A DNA stretch of 12,760 nt from Acidimicrobiaceae bacterium (GTDB lineage Bacteria > Actinomycetota > Acidimicrobiia > Acidimicrobiales > Bog-793), in the NCBI GenBank assembly GCA_003170375.1, contig PMZN01000122.1:16293-29052 (forward strand), in the 5' to 3' direction. A program made the translations under genes and the position numbers. The notes beneath the pieces are model-generated. The model made no database searches, was not told the origin of the DNA, and worked only from the letters and a program-made list of their open reading frames with translations. The stretch's first letter is position 1, and every line of letters begins with the position of its first letter. Shown here one piece after another: positions 7,616 through 12,760 of this stretch.

Positions 7616-9226
7616 TCAGAAGAGGAAGCCAGCGGCGCGCACGAAGTCGACGAGCGGGGCCGGCCAGATACCGAACACGATCGTGACCGCGACGGTGACG
7701 AAGATCGCGACCGCCGTCGGGCCCGGCACGCTCACCGGCCCGAGGTTCACGGCCCGCGGCGCCGCCCCGGCCGGCTCCAACTCGTCAGGCGGATCACCCT
7801 TGATCGGCAACGACAGCGCGCCATCATCGCTCCCGGTCCCGAGCGGGAGCTTGACACCGTACATGAGGAAGATGAGGCGCAGGTAGAACGCAGCGGCGAT
7901 GGTCGCCGACAGCATGGCGATGATCGCCAGCGCGTACGAGTGGGCCCGCACCGCGGCCGACACGACATACAGCTTGGCCAGGAAGCCGGTCGTGAACGGG
8001 ATCCCGGTCTGGCCGAGAAGCAGCACGGCGAACGCGAGGGCAAGCACCGGCTGGCGACGACCGAGGCCGCGATAAGCATCGAGGTCGTGATCGCGATCGC
8101 CCCTGCCGCCGACGACGGTGATGACCGCGAAGCTTCCGAGCACCAGCAACGCGTACACGAAGACGTAATAGACACTTCCGGAGATCCCCTGGCTGGTCGC
8201 AGCCGCAAGGCCGACGAGGATGAATCCGGCGTGATTGATCGAGGAGTACGCGAGCATCCGCTTCACATCACGTTGCACGAGACCGAGGATCGCACCGAGC
8301 AGCAACGTGACGATCGCCATCGCCCACAGCAGCGGCTGCCAGTCCGTTCGAAGCACTCCGAAAGTGGAGAAGAAGACGCGTAGCAGCGCCGCGAAGCCAC
8401 CGGCCTTGGCGAGAGCGGTCATGAACCCGGTCGCGGGCGTGGGGGCGCCCTGGTAGACGTCCGGCGTCCACATGTGGAACGGCACGGCCGACACCTTGAA
8501 GCCGAAGCCGACGAGCAACAGGCCCAGCCCGGCGAGGAGGACGCCGTTGGAAGTCACGATGTTGGTGCTCAGGTAGGCCGCTATCTGGGGGAGGTTGGTC
8601 GACCCTGTTGCCCCGTACACGAGTGCGATCCCGTAGACGAAGATGGCCGAGGAGAACGCGCCGAGGACGAAGTACTTCATGGCGGCCTCACCCGACTCGC
8701 GGCGCCTCAGGTCCATTCCGGCGAGGATGTACAGCGGGATCGACATGATCTCGAGGGCGACGAAGATGAGGATCAGGTCGTTGGCCGAGGCCATGAGCAT
8801 TGCACCCGAGCCTGCCAACAGCGCCAGCACGTGGTACTCGGGCCCCTCTATCTCTTCACGGACCAGGAAGTCGTTGGCGATCGCCGACCCGAGGATCAAG
8901 ATGCACGACACGAGCACCAAGAACACGATCGCGAAGCCGTCGACCGCCACGGAGTCCGCGATCGTCGTGAACGGTCCACGCGCCTGCACGTCATGCCATA
9001 TCACGAGTGAGGCGACGAGCGCACCAGCCGCGATCACTCCGGAGCCGACCGAGTAGAAGGCTGTCGGCACCTTCGCGAAGACGAGCTGGCCGGAGACGAG
9101 CAATAGGAGCGCTCCGCCTATGAGGATCAGCTCGGGGAGAATCGCCACGTAGTTCACGTGAGGCGTGATAAAGGTCGCCGGGACAGCCAGGCTGGACAGG
9201 ATCGACAAAGCGGCGACCAGGCTCAT
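7616..9226 (-). CDS. nuoN: NADH-quinone oxidoreductase subunit N
   Basis: An antiporter-like proton-pumping subunit of the complex I membrane arm, 536 residues and nearly all hydrophobic helices. Family residues thought to carry protons are present: Glu159 in ALEIMSIPLY, Lys244 in FGFKVSAVPFH, Lys274 in ALAKAGG, and Lys418 in GFLAKLYV. MLAYSSINHAGF (324-335) is the typical half-channel segment. A polar stretch at about 459-503, rich in Gly, Pro and acidic residues, separates the last two helices. The ATG shares ATGA with the nuoM stop (9223-9226), which implies translational coupling. GGAG copies lie 3 and 8 nt before the start. It is the last gene of the nuo cluster in transcription order and ends 46 bp from the convergent fusion gene. 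Confidence 0.96.
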   Translation of the reverse strand: MSLVAALSILSSLAVPATFITPHVNYVAILPELILIGGALLLLVSGQLVFAKVPTAFYSVGSGVIAAGALVASLVIWHDVQARGPFTTIADSVAVDGFAIVFLVLVSCILILGSAIANDFLVREEIEGPEYHVLALLAGSGAMLMASANDLILIFVALEIMSIPLYILAGMDLRRRESGEAAMKYFVLGAFSSAIFVYGIALVYGATGSTNLPQIAAYLSTNIVTSNGVLLAGLGLLLVGFGFKVSAVPFHMWTPDVYQGAPTPATGFMTALAKAGGFAALLRVFFSTFGVLRTDWQPLLWAMAIVTLLLGAILGLVQRDVKRMLAYSSINHAGFILVGLAAATSQGISGSVYYVFVYALLVLGSFAVITVVGGRGDRDHDLDAYRGLGRRQPVLALAFAVLLLGQTGIPFTTGFLAKLYVVSAAVRAHSYALAIIAMLSATIAAAFYLRLIFLMYGVKLPLGTGSDDGALSLPIKGDPPDELEPAGAAPRAVNLGPVSVPGPTAVAIFVTVAVTIVFGIWPAPLVDFVRAAGFLF

Positions 9227-10770
9227 TGCTCCGCTCCGCTCGACCGCACGGCTACACCAGGCGCTCCGACCTGCGGCGGACGCTGGTGCGCCACGACCTC
9301 GACGTGTGTGACGACCTGGGTGACCGATGGGCCGATGCGATTCAGCAGCGGCCCCGGGAAGATGCCCAACAGCACTATCAAGATGACGAGCGGAGCCAGG
9401 GTGAGCCCCTCACGCCAGGAGAGGTCACGGATCGCGCCCGGCTCGATAGTGGGCTTGCCTTGGAAGGCCTGCTGGTAAGCCCACAGGAGATAGACGGCCG
9501 CGAGGACGACACCCGCAGTTGCCACCACGGCCCACCAGCGGTGGGTGAGGAACGTCCCAGCGAGGATCAGGAACTCCCCCACGAAGCCGTTCAACCCCGG
9601 CACACCGATCGAGGCGAGCATCACGACCGTGAACACTCCCGCCAGCACCGGCACGCGGCGCTGCAGGCCGCGCATGTCGCTGACCGAGAAGGTGCCGAGA
9701 CGCTTGTAGAGCACCGCAATGAGGATGAACAGCGCCGCCGTGTACAGGCCATGGTTGACCATCTGCAGGACCGCGCCGGTGAGCGCCTCGCGGCTGAGGG
9801 CGAACGCGCCGATCACGATGAAGCCGAGGTGTGCCAGCGACGAGTACGCGACGAGGCGCTTCAAGTCACGCTCCACCGCCGCCACGATGGCGCCGTAGAT
9901 GATGCCGATCGCCCCGAGAGTGAGCAACAAGGGCGCCAAGGTGACGACTGCCCTCGGGAACAGGGCGAGGTCGAAACGGATGATGCCGTAAGCGCCGAGC
10001 TTGGCCATGACCCCGGCGAGAAGTAGCGAGCCCGCCGCGGGCGCCTCGCGGTAGGCATCCGGCGACCATGTATGGAACGGGAAGAGGGGCATCTTCACTG
10101 CAAAGGCGGCAGTGAACGCCAGGAACAGGAGGACACCGGCGGTCCCCGACAGGTGTGTGTCGGTCAGCGCGCGCACGTCGAAGGTCGTCACTCCGGTCTG
10201 CGAGGCGTGGATTGCGACGAGCGCCAGGATGCCGACGAACAAGAAGGCGGACGCAGCGAGGGTGTAAAGGAAGAACTTGCCGGCCGCGTACCCGCGCCGC
10301 TCGTGGCCCCACCCGGCAATCAAGAAGTACACCGGCACGAGGGTGAGCTCGAAGAACAGGAAGAAGAGCAGCAGGTCGAGGGCGAGGAAACCCCCGAGGC
10401 ACCCGGCTTCGAGCACGAGGATCCAGGCGACGAACGACTTGTCCCCCGCTCTGTCTCCGGAAGCCGCGAGAGCGATCGGGAACAGCAGCCCGGTCATCAG
10501 CACGAGGAAGAGCGAGATGCCGTCCATCCCGAGGCTCCAGGAGATCCCGAACGCAGAGATCCACTGATGGCTGGAGACGAACTGGTAGCCGCCGTAGCCG
10601 GATGTGAAGGCCACGGTCGCCGCCGACGCGATGCCGAGCACCGCGAGCGAAGCGACGAAGCCGACCACTTGCACCGCTCGACGCTGGGCGCTCGGGACCA
10701 GGGCGACGACAACCGCCGCCCCGGCCGGTAACAGGATGAGTGTCGTGAGGTAGGGGAACGTGCTTGTCAT
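9223..10770 (-). CDS. nuoM: NADH-quinone oxidoreductase subunit M
   Basis: An antiporter-like proton-pumping subunit of complex I, 515 residues, within the family's usual size of about 500. Key residues are visible: Glu141 in FFELTLVPVYF, Lys226 in AVKMPLFPFHTW, Lys257 in GVMAKLGAYG, and Glu399 in NGFVGEFLIL. VAYSSLAHLGF (307-317) and MVNHGLYTAALF (337-348) are also typical of the subunit. About 14 hydrophobic helices are followed by a polar tail of about 35 residues ending SSGAEQ. The start is ATG at 10770, sharing ATGA with the nuoL stop, and GAGGG lies 4 nt upstream. The overlaps on both sides fit a tightly coupled L-M-N translation unit. Confidence 0.96.
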   Translation of the reverse strand: MTSTFPYLTTLILLPAGAAVVVALVPSAQRRAVQVVGFVASLAVLGIASAATVAFTSGYGGYQFVSSHQWISAFGISWSLGMDGISLFLVLMTGLLFPIALAASGDRAGDKSFVAWILVLEAGCLGGFLALDLLLFFLFFELTLVPVYFLIAGWGHERRGYAAGKFFLYTLAASAFLFVGILALVAIHASQTGVTTFDVRALTDTHLSGTAGVLLFLAFTAAFAVKMPLFPFHTWSPDAYREAPAAGSLLLAGVMAKLGAYGIIRFDLALFPRAVVTLAPLLLTLGAIGIIYGAIVAAVERDLKRLVAYSSLAHLGFIVIGAFALSREALTGAVLQMVNHGLYTAALFILIAVLYKRLGTFSVSDMRGLQRRVPVLAGVFTVVMLASIGVPGLNGFVGEFLILAGTFLTHRWWAVVATAGVVLAAVYLLWAYQQAFQGKPTIEPGAIRDLSWREGLTLAPLVILIVLLGIFPGPLLNRIGPSVTQVVTHVEVVAHQRPPQVGAPGVAVRSSGAEQ

Positions 10771-12662
10771 GACGCCCTCGTCAACACGTAGGCGAGGACC
10801 AGCACAAGGCCTGCAGCCAGCCCGAGCGCGTAGTTGCGGACGTAACCGGTCTGAACCTTACGCACGTGGCGACCCGTGGAGCGCACGAGCCAGGCGAACC
10901 CGTTCACGGCGCCATCGATCCCCTTCGCCTCGACGACCGACGATGTCTCGATCGCGACGCCGGTCGAGGCGCGTGCGATGAACCGGTCATAGGCCCAGTC
11001 GATGTACCACGCGCGCCGAAGGAAGACCGGCTCGAATGCGGGGCGCTCGGACGTGCGACCCCAGACAGCGACCGCTAGGCCGACTCCGAGCAGCGCGAGG
11101 GCCGCGTCAACCAACGCGAACGCCCATACGCCTCCGAGGCCCCAGTGGTGCTGGAGCAGACGCGAGGCGAACACCGGGCTCAGCCACCGGTCCAAGAAGT
11201 CGAGGTCCGGATGGATCGGCAGATTGATGAGCCCTCCAACCGCCGACAGGAACCCGAGCACTACCAAGGGCAGCGACATCACCCAGGATGGGTCGTGCGG
11301 GTTGCGGCCGGCCGCGTCACCGGTCTCCCTGGCCTCCACCCACCGCTGCTGGCCCCGGAACACCAGCAGATAGGCGCGCCCCAGGTAGTAAGCCGTAAGC
11401 ACGGCCGTCAACGCACCAACCACCCACAAGGCCGGGCTGAACGCGTACCCGTTCAAGAGAACGTCGCCCTTGGCCCAGAAGCCTGAGAGCACCGGGACCC
11501 CACCGATCGAGAGCCACCCGATGAAGAACGTCACCGCGGTGATCGGCATCAGCCGCGCGAGGGCCCCCATCGTCTTCACGTCCTGATCGTCGTTCATCGC
11601 GTGTATCACCGAGCCGGCTCCCAAGAACAGGAGGGCCTTGTAGAACGCGTGCGTGAGCATGAGGAAGATCGCGGCGTCGTACGCGCCGATGCCTGCTGCG
11701 AGGAACATGTAGCCCAACTGCGAGATCGTCGAGTACGCAAGGATCTTCTTGATGTCGTTCTGCGCGCAGGCGATCGTCGCCCCGAGCAGCGCCGTCGCAG
11801 CGCCGATGATCGCGACGACGTGCGCCGCGTCCGGCGCCCGGTAGAGGATCGGATTGATCCGGCACATGAGGTAGACGCCCGCAGTCACCATCGTCGCGGC
11901 GTGGATGAGCGCCGAGACCGGTGTCGGGCCCTCCATCGCGTCGGCGAGCCACGGATAAAGCGGGATCTGGGCGGACTTGCCGACAGCGCCCGCGAACAAG
12001 AGGAGCCCGATGGCGACTAGCGAGGGCTCTCCGACATTCCCGAGGTGGGCGAAGACTGTGTGGTAGTCGAGGCTCCCGGTGCGCTCGTAGATGAGGAACA
12101 ACGCGACGAGGAACGCAGCGTCCCCTATGCGGTTGAAGATCATCGCCTTCTTGGCGGCGCTCGACGCGCTGTCGCGTTCGAACCAGAATCCGATGAGGAA
12201 ATACGAGCAGACGCCCACGCCCTCCCAGCCGAGGAACAGCAACAAGAAGTTGTCCGCGAGCACAAGCAGCAACATCGCGGCCACGAACAGGTTCAAGTAC
12301 AGGAAGAACTTCGGGAAGTCCTCGTCGTGCTCCATGTAGCCGATCGAGTAGAGGTGGATGAGGGCGCTCACCCCCGTCACGAACGCCGCCATGGTCATCG
12401 ACAGTGGGTCGACGAGCAGGCCCATGTTGACGTGCAGGTGGCCCGCGGAGATCCAAGTGAACCAGGTCTGGGTGTACGACCGGCCGTTCGCCGGCAACCG
12501 GAACAAGCCGATGAACACGACGACTGTGACGACGAACGAAGTAGTCACCATCAAGGTCGCGAGCCAGCCGGCGCGCGGGTTACCGAGCTTGCGCCCCGAC
12601 AGCAGCAGGATCACGAAGCCCGCGAGCGGGAGCAGCGGGACGAGGAACGCGACGCGGAGCAC
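10767..12662 (-). CDS. nuoL: NADH-quinone oxidoreductase subunit L
   Basis: The distal antiporter-like proton-pumping subunit of complex I, 631 residues, normal for the family. Conserved features include LFLGWEGVGVCSYFLIGFWF (142-161) with Glu147, GKSAQIPLYPWLADAMEGPT (228-247) with Lys229, and HAATMVTAGVYL (254-265). The list continues with HAFYKALLFLGAG (338-350) with Lys342, and GFWAKGD (394-400) with Lys398. The C-terminal part (about 550-631) carries the lateral-helix region and the last membrane anchor. The start is GTG at 12662, which puts the first helix directly at the N-terminus as expected. It lies 8 nt after the nuoK stop; an in-frame TGA at 12693-12695 limits any earlier start. 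No strong ribosome binding site is adjacent, so it may depend on coupling from nuoK. Confidence 0.96.
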   Translation of the reverse strand: MLRVAFLVPLLPLAGFVILLLSGRKLGNPRAGWLATLMVTTSFVVTVVVFIGLFRLPANGRSYTQTWFTWISAGHLHVNMGLLVDPLSMTMAAFVTGVSALIHLYSIGYMEHDEDFPKFFLYLNLFVAAMLLLVLADNFLLLFLGWEGVGVCSYFLIGFWFERDSASSAAKKAMIFNRIGDAAFLVALFLIYERTGSLDYHTVFAHLGNVGEPSLVAIGLLLFAGAVGKSAQIPLYPWLADAMEGPTPVSALIHAATMVTAGVYLMCRINPILYRAPDAAHVVAIIGAATALLGATIACAQNDIKKILAYSTISQLGYMFLAAGIGAYDAAIFLMLTHAFYKALLFLGAGSVIHAMNDDQDVKTMGALARLMPITAVTFFIGWLSIGGVPVLSGFWAKGDVLLNGYAFSPALWVVGALTAVLTAYYLGRAYLLVFRGQQRWVEARETGDAAGRNPHDPSWVMSLPLVVLGFLSAVGGLINLPIHPDLDFLDRWLSPVFASRLLQHHWGLGGVWAFALVDAALALLGVGLAVAVWGRTSERPAFEPVFLRRAWYIDWAYDRFIARASTGVAIETSSVVEAKGIDGAVNGFAWLVRSTGRHVRKVQTGYVRNYALGLAAGLVLVLAYVLTRAS

Positions 12663-12670
12663 GGGAGCGA

Positions 12671-12760
12671 TCAGCCCTTCAGTCCGTGGACGTCATCCGC
12701 CGTCGCCCCGGGGCGTCGCCGGTAAATCGAGACGATGATCCCAAGGCCCACGACCACCTC
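12671..12760 (-). CDS. nuoK: NADH-quinone oxidoreductase subunit K, C-terminal end (partial)
   Basis: Translating the minus strand inward from the window edge gives 29 codons before TGA at 12671-12673. They begin EVVVGLGIIVSIYRRR and end with DDVHGLKG. This is the typical end of NuoK: the last half of its third membrane helix, with the glutamate that opens the AAE(V/I)xxGL segment, then a short basic and acidic tail. NuoK is a small three-helix subunit of about 100 residues in the complex I membrane arm, so roughly two thirds lie outside the window. The stop is 8 nt before the nuoL GTG. The K-L-M-N order matches the usual nuo operon. Confidence 0.9.
   Translation of the reverse strand, partial: EVVVGLGIIVSIYRRRPGATADDVHGLKG

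Noticed and set aside
7574..8383. Open frames antisense to nuoN, nuoM and nuoL, including 7574-8383, 9226-10026 and 12045-12725
   Set aside because: They are charged, low-complexity translations of the reverse complement of membrane-protein codons; the nuo genes account for the sequence fully.
1..12760. Search for CRISPR arrays, insertion sequences, integrase genes, attachment sites and tandem repeats
   Set aside because: No spaced direct repeats, terminal inverted repeats, transposase motifs or duplicated tRNA 3' ends were seen; the region reads as ordinary chromosome.

Overview
The window is high-GC bacterial chromosome. Its gene content and protein style suggest an actinobacterium, perhaps of the Acidimicrobiia. 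The basis is a nuo operon in K-L-M-N order with ATGA overlaps, a YajQ of actinobacterial type, a LysX/MprF-type lipid aminoacyltransferase, and a tRNA gene with no encoded CCA. The class-level assignment is inference. No phage, insertion sequence, integrase or CRISPR array is visible.

Layout. Positions 1-1488 (+) hold the C-terminal part of a large membrane protein that resembles the YfhO family. Convergent to it at 1528-1609 (-) is tRNA-Tyr(GTA), with a probable intrinsic terminator at 1489-1513. Positions 1687-2175 (+) encode YajQ, possibly from a leaderless mRNA. Positions 2180-2473 (-) hold the C-terminal part of a HAD/PNKP-type phosphatase with no catalytic N-terminus, lying directly downstream of acsA (2445-4439, -), the acetyl-CoA synthetase gene. 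Divergent from acsA, after 127 bp, is a 1000-codon gene (4567-7569, +). It fuses a calcineurin-like phosphoesterase fold, several membrane segments and a DUF2156 (MprF/LysX-type) aminoacyl-tRNA:phosphatidylglycerol transferase domain. Convergent to it, 7616-12760 (-) carries the end of the nuo operon: nuoK (3' end only), nuoL, nuoM and nuoN. These encode the proton-pumping antiporter-like membrane subunits of respiratory complex I.

Functional picture. Most of the window is housekeeping: complex I membrane arm, acetate activation, YajQ and a tRNA. The part most worth attention is the 1000-aa fusion. Its transferase half looks intact. In its phosphoesterase half, residues at all five usual metal-binding motifs are substituted (DxF, GNxxD, GNRD, PGW, GHTL), although the scaffold is well kept and a two-helix membrane hairpin is inserted in the domain. 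This looks like a pseudo-phosphoesterase attached to a lipid-aminoacylating enzyme. The HAD remnant at the acsA stop codon is a second, smaller oddity.
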